Shown here: piece by piece, positions 33,801 to 46,021 of the stretch | How positions within the stretch are numbered: position 1 is the first letter of the stretch | How the letters are laid out: the number at the start of each line of letters is the position of its first letter | From: Diploscapter coronatus | Lineage: Eukaryota > Nematoda > Chromadorea > Rhabditida > Rhabditidae | Direction: 5' to 3' | Assembly (NCBI GenBank): GCA_964036155.1 | Contig: OZ038422.1 | Span: forward strand, 86,885,201 to 86,949,200 | Length of the DNA: 64,000 bases | The notes under the pieces: generated by a model | Databases searched by the model: none | Seen by the model: only the letters and a program-made list of their open reading frames with translations | Told to the model about the DNA's origin: nothing | Made by a program: the position numbers and the translations under genes

Positions 33801-36800
33801 TCAATATTTTGTAATATATTCAATCATAACATCTTAGATTCATATTTCAAATAGACTGCCGTATTTAAATTATTTTTATTCCTATCCTTTAATACATAAG
33901 ACTATATCTCCTCTATTATAGAATATTCTAATTTTATTAATTTTTAAAAATGAGCCTGGATTCTAGATCCCTGGTATCTCCAATTTTAGAGGAGACTGAA
34001 AGGTAAATTGAGTTTCCGATCTATTTTTCAAATTTTTAAAAATCTTTTTCTTCAAAAAGAGATCATTTTTTCGTTGGATTTCACATAATATTTTTTGAAA
34101 CAATTCTTTTATCCTTCAAAAAATCTCGTCTTCCAGAAAATATCCCATTCCGTCCCTCTTTTCAATGTCACTCTTGAATAATTTAGCTTAGACTTAGAAA
34201 ACCAAGTTTCTGCTTTTCACATTCTCTCGCTCTTGATACTATCTCCCCTTCAAAACATCCCTTCTACTGATAATGACTTTTCTCGCTGTGATAATCTCCT
34301 AGGGCACGTAAAAGTGGGCGTGGTCGGTTCTTCGGCTCAGTCGCGAGGCACACAAAAGTGGGCGGGGAGCTTTTAAGAGAGATAAACTGCCTTGACGCTA
34401 ATCTTCTTTAGAAATAAATCGAGCACGACATACGGGGAGATTTCATATATCTCCCGGATTTATTGTTTTAGCGACCATATATAGGATTCCCTATAACGCT
34501 GAGATTCTATTCAGTTGAATTGTCCGACTTATATTGACTATACCCAACTAATTTGGTATAGTTTTATCATATCTGTGCCATTTTGCTACCATTTGCTATA
34601 ACTAACTCTACATATCTGAATACCACATCAAATTCAGTGCACTTACAATCCATTAGTGCCATCACCTTTCGACTAAAACCCCTCTCTATTTATACCATTT
34701 TCTGGCACCATTAGCTGTCGAATACTGCCATTTTGGTGAAAAGAACCAGTCCTTCAAATTGGCGACCTATAACGTGGTGATTCTTGCGATGCCGAAGTCG
34801 GGGCCAAAAAGCCCTCTGATGAGCGCAAAGATGAGGTTTCTGCATCAAAGAGTCACCCAGCTAAGAATTGTACCACCGGAATTGACGAAGAAAGCCCAGG
34901 AAGATGATGCCTGCAGGCCCAGAGTTAACAGGTTGCGTTAGACAAATTTACAAAAGTTGTTTATTTGTTTCCCCTTCTTTCTTGAGCATTCTGAACGGCA
35001 ACCTTTAAATGATGGAATGGAGTAACGCGTAAAAATGACTGAACGCGCAATAGAAATTGACAGTGATTTGTGCAGAAAAGGAAACATTTCGCTATTTTTG
35101 CGTTTCGTTAAATACTAAAAAAAAAGTTTTGCCATTTCACGTTACGTCCCATTCCGTCATTATGCCATTTACAAACTGCCTTCTGAACTCGATTTTTCCT
35201 AGGAAAAACTTGATCTCCGCTTCAAACTTCGGCATTTCAACCCTGAAACTTAATATTTTCAATGCAAAAATGCTTGATTTTCAACAGAAAAGCTGATCTT
35301 CATCAAGTTTGACTTTTGGGTTTCATAGTTTACAAAAATTCTGCAAACCTTTGCAGCACATCCTTCATATTCGTCTAGACTTTCGCGGAAATGATATTAT
35401 TTTACGTGTAAAAATCACTTGAGCCCAGCAGCCTTTCTCTAGAGGATTTTCATTTTGTTACTTTAATTTCCTGTTCAGTACGTCTTTTTGCAGGGTTCTC
35501 ATTTCGTTTAAACCTCAGGCCTTTTATTGTCTAAATTACACTATTTCTCCATTTTCTATACCTCTACGCTCTCTTTTATTATCTACCTCTCTATCATTTC
35601 GCTCTCCCTGCTTCTATATCGTTTTCGTCCTATTTCTATACTTCTATTTTTCTCTAAACTTCAGATTTCCAATTTCCATCTATCCAAGCTTAACGTGTGA
35701 CTTCGGCTTCCTAATTTAGAATAGACCTTAAATTTTTTCTGAAGATACAAAAATCGCTTGAAATGCCAAAAATGTAGAAAGAAATTGAAGTTTCGAAAAT
35801 TTTCAGAAAACATCTGTTTAAATCTAAAACGCATGACTTGATTTATGCAAGACGCTACGCTTGAATTTCTAAACTTCACAAGTTTTGAAAAGACTCGACT
35901 AAAAATAAGCTAGGAAATTTATGCAAATTCAGAGTACTCTTGAAGTTGTAATCAATATATCCTGATACTTCGAAAAAAGACATTATTTTATGTAAGATAC
36001 CAGGAATTTTAGGTTTTATTTTCAAACAAATTTCTGAAAATTAAAAAAAAAAAAACTTGCGTATGGTTACGTAAAAACAGATCTAGGAGAACGATCGCCA
36101 GAAAGCTCTTGTGACTTACCTTCTAGTATAGTTCCTTGGAAAATTTCACTCACTAGCTTGTAATTGGCCAAAATTTTTAACAGAACGACAAGTATCATGA
36201 CTATAAATTCGCTCGTGCGAGACTTACCCCCTATAGTTTATTTTCGTCTGACGAAAATGCTCCCTAGGTCTGCGTAAAAGTTATGTTGATAACCTAGGTT
36301 ACTTCAGTATTCTAGGTTCAAGGCATAATTTATGACTATTCATTAGTTAACCTAAGTTGAATAAACACCGATAAATTAGCTGAGTAATAAAAAATAGGAT
36401 CTTAATGAAAACCATCAAAACACTAGAATTTTCATAACAGAATACAAAAATCCGTGGTTTTCATTGCTTATCCACTTTGCGAAAAGCTTATTAATTAATC
36501 TCTTAGGAAAACTTCATATATGTTATTCAAAATACAAATTTGATAAACAGCTTAAATTTATTATGTCACCTAAATAAAAAATGTTAAGATATCATAATAA
36601 TCTATGATTAATAGTGTTATTCTTCCTGAAAATGTCCATTTTTCTGCAAATTCTGAATAAGCGACAGGATTCCATCCCTTAAGGGAAGACTTTTCAGGGG
36701 CTATTCTAAGTCCTTACCTCATATCCGGGATTTATTGTTACAAATTTAGACGCTTATTTTAGGAATATATTAAATCCCCCTCCCTTCGGTTAGACACACC

Positions 36801-39800
36801 TTTAAAGTCTGCCTTCTAGAGACTTCTTTAAATTCATCGTAGCGGAAAATTCATGCTTTCAACTTAAACTTAAACTTTTTTATTTACACTTACTTAAGTC
36901 TTGTGACCATATTTCCTCTTAGCAGAGAAAACGATCGCTTAGTTCCCTTAAGAATGATGCAAAATTGGCGAAAAATCCCATTTTTACCACTTAACCAGAT
37001 TGACATATAATGAGTCCCGGAATTCGATTTAAGCAAATTTGCATAGCAAAATCCAAGTCCATAAATCTCCCTGACATAAGCCCATTATGTAGTTGCAACA
37101 AAACCCTATAATTTCTAAACTTTGGTTTAAAACTAAAAATTTATTTAAATCTATCTAAATATTTTAAATTTGCATATCCTCCAACCCAGAAATTCTTCAA
37201 ATCCTTGTTAATTTGCAGAAACCTTCTTATATCTGGATTTCTATGTCCCTTTTTATCCTCTCGGTAGTAGCTCCAAACGTGGGCTGGTGCAACGGGACAA
37301 ATCCCCTTTGACATTATCAGGATTTATAAAAACAAAAAAAGAACTTCATATATCCTCTCTCTTTGATAAGAAATTGGAGATCTTCTTACCGGACTTTAGC
37401 ACGTTAGTTAGGATATTGCTTTAAAAAATTTAGAAACAATGAGATTTTTAAGAATAAAGGAAAGAAATTAAGGGAAATTGCAATTTTTAAAAAATACAAC
37501 TTTTCATGAGAAAATTTTGAAGAAAAGAATTTTAAAAAAAAAAAAAACCTATTTTTGGCCTCTTGTATTCCACACTCGTTTTTCTCCTACTCTCTTCTCA
37601 AAAAGTGGGTGTGGAATACAAATGGGCGTGGGTATAGAATACAAAAGACCCTATTTTTAAAGAACACAAATTTTTCAGCTCACCCTCTGAAATGAAAGAG
37701 CGAAGGTTGAGATCCTCAGTTAGAAGAGAGCAATATTACGGTTCCGTCGAGTTGGTTGTGTCCGTCGATCCTCGCGGGAAAATTCGGAATGTCGGCAGAT
37801 TCAGACTTGAACCGTCCTCGGATTTTCATTCGGTAAGTTGATCAGACTTCTCAAAACTCGGCTCGCAAAACGCCTGCAAATCGACACCCGACAGAAAAAT
37901 AGTATCGTATTGAGAGAGAGGAAAAGAGTATCGTCTTTTTCTCGAAACGATGCGCTATTTTTTCTGCGGATGTTGAATTTTGAGAGGTCGGAAGTTGATT
38001 CAAGTTTTGCAAATATTATTATTATTATTTTAAAATCTTATAAACCTTTCGAATATAAAAATCTTTAGACTTTGAAACAAAAATGTGTGAAAGTAAATTA
38101 TTCTTAAAGAAAAAAGACAACTTTTAAAAATCAGCGCTGTAAACCGCACGCGACATCAAAACTTCACGATACACGAAATAGTATGGGGGGAAAATCGCTA
38201 TCAGTTAATACCCTACCCTAGCCATACACACTATTTCACAATAACTTAAGGGCTTGAGGGTTTATGACTTTCCAAATAGCCTCTAAAATATATGAATTTG
38301 AAATTTTAGGAGGGCCACGTCTCAACCTCTTCTAGCATAGTCGTTGAGAATCCCCAAGAGGAGACGAGATGGTACTGGAAGCACTTCTTAGGGAATGGTC
38401 TGCAATCTTTTGTTCTAGAAGAAAAAATTCTTAAAATTCTAGAACACCAAAACTTCTCCGGGATAGATCCATCGACTAAATCGCCATTCTTTCTGTCCAT
38501 CATGGTTGAGGAAGAAATTGATGATAACCGTCTTTGCAGGGCTATTTTGTGGACCCAGAAAGTAAACAGAATTTTAAGTCACCACCACTTTAAAAATTTT
38601 GACATTTTACTCATAAAAGAGTTTATTATTCGGGAAAAAAACAATGATCTTCGTGATGAAGTACATCATCTTCTTAATAAAACAAATCGTTTTCCATAAT
38701 ATCACAATCTTTATTTTAGGGGCCTCGAAGACTTTGCGTGCCAGTCCCTCACGGCGGAAAACCTCTAACCGCTAAGGCGATTTTACAGTAATCCAAAATA
38801 CCATATCCTAAATTTAAATTAAAAAAAAACTTAGACGTTTCCCCGAAATGGTTGAATACAATAGGCAGTTGAAGGAAGTAATGTCGCCCAAAATTCAAAA
38901 AGAGCTGATCGTATTGGAAGACCAGGTACCGTAATCCTTAGACAATTAGTATGATGTTCAAAAATCACAATATCCTAGGAGTTAGCATAAATCCCTAAAA
39001 CATATAATTAGTTCTAAAATATTGATCGATTATCTAAAAATCAATAATTCAAATTCAGGAAGGCTCAGTCAACTGTAAATTCGGCGTCATTTTCGCGCAT
39101 GGTGATCAAGTGACCGATGCTCAGATGCTCTCTAATGGTCAGTGGGCGGGGCCAATGCCAATTATGCTCCAATTTCAGAGCACGGCAACGAACACTTCGA
39201 GAGGTTCCTGAGGATTCTCGGCCAAAGAATCGAACTTCAGCATTGGGGATCGTACAGGGGAGGTTTGGACACGACAAGTAAGGCAATTAAGGATACTGTA
39301 GTTTAGAAATGACGTCATTTAAAAGATATACTGTAACTTAAAGGCGATTACTCATTATTGCTTTGTTGAATAGAAATAGTTTGAAGATGATGATTTTTAC
39401 TGATGAATTACTAGGATTTATACATGATGTAATTTAAATTGGTTGGACTCAACGCTTTTACTCAAAATTACGCTCTCATTTTAGCAAACTCCACTGGAAA
39501 AGAGTCGGTTTACACCGTTTTCGCCGGTCATGAAATCATGTTTCACGTATCCACACTTCTTCCTTACAGCAAGGAGAACGAACAGCAGGTAATTAACTGC
39601 CTTAATTGAATATTTAATTACTCTAATTACCTGTTTAATTAATTATTATCTTGCTTAGATTGAACGAAAGCGCCATGTCGGAAATGATATCGTGAACATC
39701 GTGTTTGAATCTTCGAATGACCCCTTGCACCCGTCGTTCAGCCCCACTATGATGAAATCGCATTTTACACGTAAGGTTTTGTTGGAAATATGTATACTTT

Positions 39801-42800
39801 GCTTCCAAATTAGGAATAAGTGGAAGAAATAGCGTAAGAGTAAACGTAGGAAAAATCACTCAAGCGTGGATAGCAAGTATATTTCAACTGGCAACCTAGA
39901 AAAACTAGACAACGAAATAGTACTAGAAAAGAAGCATACAAAATACCTTTCCCCTACTCCTACCCTATACTATTTCGTACGTCTTGTCGTCTTGTTGTCA
40001 TGTGTTTTTTCCAGATTACCATTTCAGTTTCATTTTAACTGGCGCTATTTACGAACAGTACGCTTAAATTCCAGACGTGTTCGCGTTGATCACCTATGAA
40101 GAGTCTACCGGACTTTGGAGATTGTGGATGTATTCTGAAGAGAGCGTTCCAGCTTTTGGGCCCTCGATACCGCATCCAAACACCTTCAGTGATCCAGTCC
40201 AATTTAGGGAGTTCCTATTGACGAAGCGTAAGTGGCGTTATAACTAAACAGCATGATAGAGAAAAAAACAACTTTTTAAAGGACGTTAAATATTTTAGTG
40301 ATCAACGCTGAAAAGGCAGCATTTAACGCGAGGGTTTTCGTGGAGAAGAGATACCGAACCAATGATACTTTGTTAAAGGATATGTACATGGAATATATGC
40401 AGGATACGCATAAGGTAAATTTAGAAAAAAAATATAGAAATGCTCATATAAATACAAAGCTACACACCAGTCACCATCTTTTTATCATTACTTCATGATC
40501 TTTATTTTTTAACTCTTATTTTCTTTATATCACAAACTTGTTCATATATGATACATAGAATAGAATTGAAGTTTTTTCCTCATCTTTCCTCTTTGATCAG
40601 ATTACGTCAAAAATCCGTCAAAGCTTTTCTTCTCCTCTAGTAATTTGATAACTTATCACTTCTTATCAATGAGGGCTTTCAAGATCTTTTGATCGTCCCT
40701 GAAAGACGTGTCATGTACTTGTCGTCGTTTGACATGAGTATTTAGCTAAGCCATTCATAACAACAATCAGTCTTCTGGAAAATTCGAACTTGCTAATAAT
40801 TTTGCATGCTATTTAATTCCAATTTCAATCAGGTTAACGGTAAAATATAACATTTAAGCTGAGAAAATCTACTTTTATTCTAAATTCTTTCACCATGTAT
40901 CAAATGTTAAGCTAAAAGTCATGAAGATGAACGTTTTTCCTAGCTTTAAATACAATTTATATGCTTTTAATTCCAATATTTTATCACGAAGGCTTATTTT
41001 AATAGTGAAGATCAGCTTTTCTGAATCTAGGATATTATATCTCATAAAAAAAACTACTAGCGTCATGAAGATTAGCTGTTTTTTCCCAAATATATGTTCA
41101 AATGAATCTATGATAAATTTTCAGGGTCTAAACAAGGTGACTGACACGGTAATTCGTCATTTGCGCTCTCCGATCCGCAAGGAGGCGCCCCGCGAAACCG
41201 CGGACTTTTGCAAATTGGGCGAATTGATCAAACTCGAGAAAATGCTTAGCGGCGATGTAGCGGACTCCGTAAAAATGACGAGTATTTGCAGGAAACAGGC
41301 AAAAATTTCATTTATTTTAAAAAATAGAAAGAAAAAATTCCATTAAACTTTTAAAATCATAGCAAATATTGTCGAAAATTTTTTTAAAAATGTAAAAAAT
41401 AACATGACAAAAATTGAAAAAAAAAGCACTAATACCACTCGAAATTTTAATTTTCAGCCCTGGGACAAGGAATTGGTCTTGAGAAACATTCCATCCTTCG
41501 ATATCGTGGCGTCAGACTCTTGGGGAGCGTCATCTTTGTTGGTCGTCACTGAAGATCAGGGCGTCGTGTTCGTCAGCGAGGAAAAGACGTTCACCATCAT
41601 TGAGAAGGAGGCGAAGTAAGGGACGTTATTTTTTTAAACTAATTTAAGGCGTCATTGATAAAAACAATTTTATGAGGCATATTTAGTAATTCTTAAAAAT
41701 TGTGATGTCATTTATTAAAAAAGATCATTATATGAGGTCATATTAAATTTACTGCAGATTGTGCCATACTGCTCAATATTTGAATTATAAAATTGTTGAC
41801 GGTAATTCTTACTGTTAATTCTGAGATCTTGAGACGAATATCAGCTTTTTCTCTATAGAAAATTTTAAAAAAGCGTTCTTTCCAAAATTACGCTCTGAAA
41901 ATCATGCAAAATTTCAGAATCCAACAGATCGCTGTGCTCGAACACTTCGGGCTGATGATTGCTAGGATGGAGAAGGGAAAAGACGCCTGTCTTCTCGTAT
42001 TCGCTTTGGCCGAATTGAGATCCGTCCTCCAAAATGGCACCGTGGTCCAGAGGAAACAATGCCAACAGCACAGAATCCCGGGCACCAAAGGTTCGGCTTT
42101 CTCTTGGGTTGAGATTTTGATCAAAAATCTTGTTGTTTTTCAAAATTGCATATTCTTATTTCGGAATTTGGAAAATTTAGCATGACGAATAGAAATTTAA
42201 TGATTTAGCATATCTTTTTTGCTATAAAGTTTTAGAATATAAAAAAGTTTACGATTTTTAATTATAGAAATATTGCATTTTTTAGGATGTCACTTTTTCT
42301 CACCGTCAGATGAATCCGGCCTGAGACTAAATATAGTGGCATGTGTCGGGAAAAAGTTGCTGCTTTTAAGATGGGCCTTCGGGCCACTAGGCCGAATTTC
42401 CCTGGGAGCCGATTTGACGAATAACTTTACTATGTTAACAGTAAGCTTTTTCCGCTAAAAATAAAACAACAAAAAATAAATTTTTTCACTCTAATTTTGC
42501 AATATTTTATCTGAGAAAAGCTGATCTTTATTAATTTTCTCGTAGAAAACTAAATGTTCCCATATTATTTTGAAGAAAAAAGCCGGTTTTCGTCATTACT
42601 CTTCGAGAACTTCATTTCAGTCTCATTCTCTACCCGAAGAGCCTACAACAATTTGCGTATATGAGAAGGGGTCCTATCAAAGTGTGGTCAAAGTTATAGT
42701 TCTAGCCAAGTCCAATCTTTACATAGTAAATTTGACGTAAGTCTCTTTCTAAATTTAGGATTATGGTACTTTAATTTTAGTGAAGGCACAGAGGAAATTG

Positions 42801-44019
42801 TGCAATTTGACGTACCGAAGTTTGACAAGCACATTTTACGGAGTGCTTCCGACGGCGAATCCGATGAATTTGTTTTGCTGCACCAAAGTAAGGATTATTT
42901 AAATATTTTTTTTTTTAAATTCTTTTTTATTGATCATATTTTTACAGACAACACCCTACTATTCGATGAGCAAGAGGGTAAGTGGCGTCATGAGAAGACG
43001 TTCTGGTCAACATCTTTGAATGATTTCGGTAAGTTTAAAAAATCTAAATTTTTCAACAAAAAAAACAAACAAATTCAGCTTTCCGCTTCCCTTTTATAAT
43101 TGGGTTTGGCGAAGATCTGATTGAAATTCGACTGGCAGTGAATGGCAATTTACTGGCCTCGATGTACATGCCTAGTGTGAAACTATTGTCTTCAAAGGTA
43201 AGTCGGAAAATCAATAATTATTGCTGACTGGAGAGCAAAGTCGATCTATTCATGCAGCACCAATTATATTCGAATTTGGGGGGCGAAGTAGTGAGTCGCG
43301 TAGAAGAGAAACAAGAGAAACGAATAGCATGTAATTTTTGAATATCGATGCGTTCTCCCCCAATCAATAATAGTAAAAAATCGCAAATTTTTAGAGAGAC
43401 GTAGTCTTCTCTGTGGAACGACCCTTCTCGTCGACATTTGTCGACAGACCTAGTCGCTCCTCGATGGTAAAAAAGCAGAACCATGAATCTAAGAGGTTAG
43501 TTGGAGGAAAAGTTTTTTTTTCTTTTTTAAAGTCGAACATTTGATTTTTCTTCAGATGGGATGTCTACCGCTTCAAGGCCGGGGAGTGGAATAATGTCGC
43601 TACCAGAGAAAGGGAAAATCGCATTGGACATACTCCGCATGTAATTTTTTTTGTTGCAAGTTCTGAAAGTTTCCTAAAATTTTGCCGTACCTACCTACAA
43701 ATTTAGGTAAGCCGTAAAGAACCGGTCGTTAAAACTGAAAGCCAAGAGTCTCACAGTACTCGGCTAGGAAGTATGACTTCTGACAGTGGGTTTGGGGATC
43801 CTAGGTGAGCTGAAACGGAAATTTTCGAATTCTTTAGAGTAAGTAGGTCAAAAATTATATATTTTTAGAGCTTCTTGCTGGAATTTTTATTTTCTGCTTT
43901 CAGAATTTTTACAATTTTGAAGTTTCAGATTCGAAAAAGAGTCGTGCTGTTATACGCCTGACGCTCGATATGACTTACGATTCAATCAAACCTTTGAAGT
44001 CGGAGAATATAAATTATAA
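30814..44019 (+). CDS. GARNL3: GARNL3-like RapGAP/RanGAP + CNH protein
   Basis: Two dozen or so exons. First exon 30814-30944 ([18 protein letters not shown]), then a 6.7-kb intron to 37679. The protein follows vertebrate GARNL3: [70 protein letters not shown], then the RapGAP domain ([54 protein letters not shown] with the catalytic Asn, [32 protein letters not shown]), and a C-terminal citron-homology (CNH) half ([40 protein letters not shown]). The tail is Ser-rich ([17 protein letters not shown]). RapGAP domains switch off Rap-type small GTPases using an Asn thumb; CNH domains bind partners. AATAAA near 44146. Introns hold elements of families A, B and C. Confidence 0.95.
32282..32334 (+). 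other. GARNL3: Candidate alternative first exon of GARNL3 (b)
   Basis: ATG-started short ORF coding [17 protein letters not shown] and ending TTAAG|GTAATT in phase 2, the phase required by the shared acceptor at 37679. Upstream sequence is AT-rich with no coding. Inference only; the stretch has no known domain. Confidence 0.4.
33950..34002 (+). other. GARNL3: Candidate alternative first exon of GARNL3 (c)
   Basis: Codes for [17 protein letters not shown] and ends GAAAG|GTAAAT, again phase 2. Joining to 37679 gives ...[16 protein letters not shown]. Composition is clearly less AT-rich than the surrounding intron. Confidence 0.5.
34789..34931 (+). other. GARNL3: Candidate alternative first or internal exon of GARNL3 (d)
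   Basis: Open stretch coding [20 protein letters not shown] and [20 protein letters not shown], ending AACAG|GTTGCG in phase 2 as required by the acceptor at 37679. The region is much more GC-rich than the intron. The donor is weak, and reading on gives a stop three codons later, so it could also be a small independent ORF. Confidence 0.4.
37558..37650. mobile_element. MITE-like family C, copy 2
   Basis: CCTCTTGTATTCCACACTCG on the left and AGTGGGTGTGGAATACAAAT plus GGGTATAGAATACAAAAG on the right. Ends only 28 bp before the acceptor of the shared GARNL3 exon at 37679, so it may overlap the branch region. Confidence 0.7.
38135..38275. mobile_element. MITE-like family A, diverged copy
   Basis: In a GARNL3 intron: GTAAACCGCACGCGACATC, CACGAAATAGTATGGGGGG, TACCCTACCCTAGCCATACA, CACTATTTCACAATAACTTA, GGGTTTATGACTTTCC. 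The layout matches family A but the arms are decayed. Confidence 0.55.
39877..40006. repeat. Imperfect palindrome in GARNL3 intron
   Basis: GACAACGAAATAGTACTAG on the left against CTATACTATTTCGTACGTCT, TGTCGTCTTGTTGTC on the right, with TACCTTTCCCCTACTCCTAC between. Same CGAAATAGT ... ACTATTTCG plan as family A but with different outer ends. Confidence 0.5.
43221..43369. mobile_element. MITE-like family B, copy 4
   Basis: GAGAGCAAAGTCGATCTATT, CATGCAGCACCAATTATATT, GGCGAAGTAGTGAGTCGCGT, CGAATAGCATGTAATTTTTG, CTCCCCCAATCAAT. Sits in a GARNL3 intron directly after the exon ending KLLSSK. Closest to copy 2 (27789). Confidence 0.8.
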
Positions 44020-44472
44020 TTTTGCAATTATTATTCTAATTTTAAATTTTCTTACATCTATAATATTTTCACATATCCTCCCCCCATATTTGATCTCATA
44101 TTTGTCGAGTTTTTGAAGCTTTTCAACATGTTTGAGATAAACTTGAATAAACTCTTTCATAAAAGGTCAGATTCTGGAGCAGAAGGTTATACACAGGATA
44201 ATTAGCACACGGAAACCCAACGAAATACGCTTCCCCAATTAAAATTTCTCGGGCCCATATAAATAATCACCCTCATATGTAGTTCAAACATTCTTTTCTC
44301 GAAGAAAATTCCCCGTCTAACCTTATTCTTTCTGACTTACCTAAAATGTTTTTTTAACTTAGCCAAAACGTACATTTAACCTAGATTGTTCTATATTATA
44401 TCTAAAATTTGTGTACTTACCCATTGTGTTTTCTTAACATGCCTAAAATTTAGAACTTACCGAACATTTTCC
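44020..44472. other. GARNL3 3'UTR and gap
   Basis: AATAAA at about 44146-44151. Beyond that AT-rich sequence with several CTTACCYA-type short phrases (44335-44465). No exon seen. Confidence 0.4.
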
Positions 44473-45204
44473 ATGTCCCGATACTCAAAAAGAGCAGAAC
44501 ATACCCAATCTTTACCTATCAATCATAACATCATTCAGGTAGGTTTGTTTCGAAAAATGATCCTAAAACATTCCATTTTAGAAGCAACACTATTTAGCAG
44601 TTCCCATCGAGGCCGTAAACCGCACTGTTCCTGAAGCTTTCGGAGGACATCCAGGGCAAAGGCTGCATCATCACCATCAATTAACGATAGAGCACAACTA
44701 CATTGATCATGGGTCGGGGTTTGTTTGGTAAATAATATTTTTGGCCCACTGTAGTTCCAACCCCTTCCCACTACCACCACCCTCTTGTAGTTATCACCCT
44801 CTTTTTTAAATAGCATGTGAAAAGAATAAAAAAAAGAGGATGGGAACTACAAGGGGTCATATTTTTATTTAAATGATGATATGAAATGTTGTATCATTTT
44901 ATTGTCCATGTTATGAGAAACAATTCCATACCAAATCCATGATCAATTTTGGTATCGTTTTGTAGAGAAAGTCTCGAAGAATATTTCTGTACTAAATTCA
45001 TCCATAAAAATCAAATTAAACATTATAAAATGTTAGAAAATTGAGATCTTTAGGGTGAAGGTGTGGGGCCTGATAACGGTGCTAATCGTTCTCTGCTCGA
45101 TGCTCGTTTTTGTCTATGCGGTGTTTTTGTATCGAAACAAACATAGCAGGTCTTCTGAACAGAATCAGAGTTTTGAGTATGATATGATAAATAAAGGGTT
45201 TTAA
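44473..45204 (+). CDS. Small single-pass membrane protein
   Basis: Three exons, about 105 residues. The start MSRYSKRAEHTQSLPINHNI is assumed; there is no signal peptide, so an upstream exon may be missing. The second exon gives YLAVPIEAVNRTVPEAFGGH and a His-rich run (GQRLHHHHQLTIEHNY). After an intron with the hairpin 44729-44877 the last exon gives the membrane span VWGLITVLIVLCSMLVFVYA and a short tail with NKHSRSSEQNQSFEYDMINK before the stop. Phases agree at both junctions. AATAAA follows at 45214. A C-terminal tail of about 30 residues after the span suggests type I topology. Family unknown. Confidence 0.6.
44729..44877. repeat. Hairpin in intron of the small membrane protein gene
   Basis: AAATAATATTTTTGGCCCAC, TGTAGTTCCAACCCCTTCCC on the left; GGATGGGAACTACAAGGGGT, CATATTTTTATTTAAATG on the right. 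Imperfect arms, about 149 bp in all. Confidence 0.55.
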
Positions 45205-46021
45205 TTCTGAAGAATAAATATTTGCTGGTATATTCAAGCATAAGTTGTTTATTTATGAATATCAAAACCTTAGCAGTAAATATATACCCAATTAATATCA
45301 AACTATGCACACATATTATGGCATGATAGTTAGTTTAAATAATAAACATAGTCCTGAGAATTTCGAACTATATAAATATATTTACATACAAATGCAAACT
45401 TTGGGGCGTGGTCTAGGTCGTCAGTTTGCAATTAGTATGTATGGATTATTTTGGCCTATAAAAGTATCGATGACACATCATAGCCCTCCCCCCTCCATCA
45501 GAATATATCTAGTTCCTTGATCAGATAATAACTATCCCTATTTGGCACTAGCATTTTACATCTTTGGTATATGCCAAAGCGACTTAGATAGATGCCGTTA
45601 TGGCTAATTATTCAATAATCTATTTAGTTTAAACTATTTTTGCTTAAATTCAATTTTCCTTAATTCTCTAAATAAATACGATATTTTGGATATAAAATTC
45701 CATATATGAACTTTTTATATTGCAGTTTCTTTATATAAACGTTTTTTCTAAATATATATGAAATTTCAAGACTTCATATACATTAAGACGAAAGATTGTA
45801 TATGAAATTCGGAAGTGAAAGCAAATTAAGATAGTATCTCTGCATAAAATCGCCCTTTATACGCATGCGTGTTCAGTATCTCAATGTTTAAGTCCTATAT
45901 AGGAAATTCACTCTCTATTTAATTTAATTAAAAATCGATATTTTATTTAACATCATTATGATTAGGTATATCTTTACAAACCATCTGTTGTAGTTTATAT
46001 TAAATTGAAAATTTGAGAGTA
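45205..46021. other. Intergenic gap, no gene seen
   Basis: AT-rich; AATAAA at 45214 for the upstream gene and presumably the SWEET promoter at the right. Open stretches here are short and have no coding character. Confidence 0.45.

Noticed and set aside
40921..41346. 141-codon ORF starting MKMNVFPSF
   Set aside because: Only its second half is a real GARNL3 exon (from about 41126, [12 protein letters not shown]); the first part is intron and includes two copies of the GAAGATCAGCTTTT motif.
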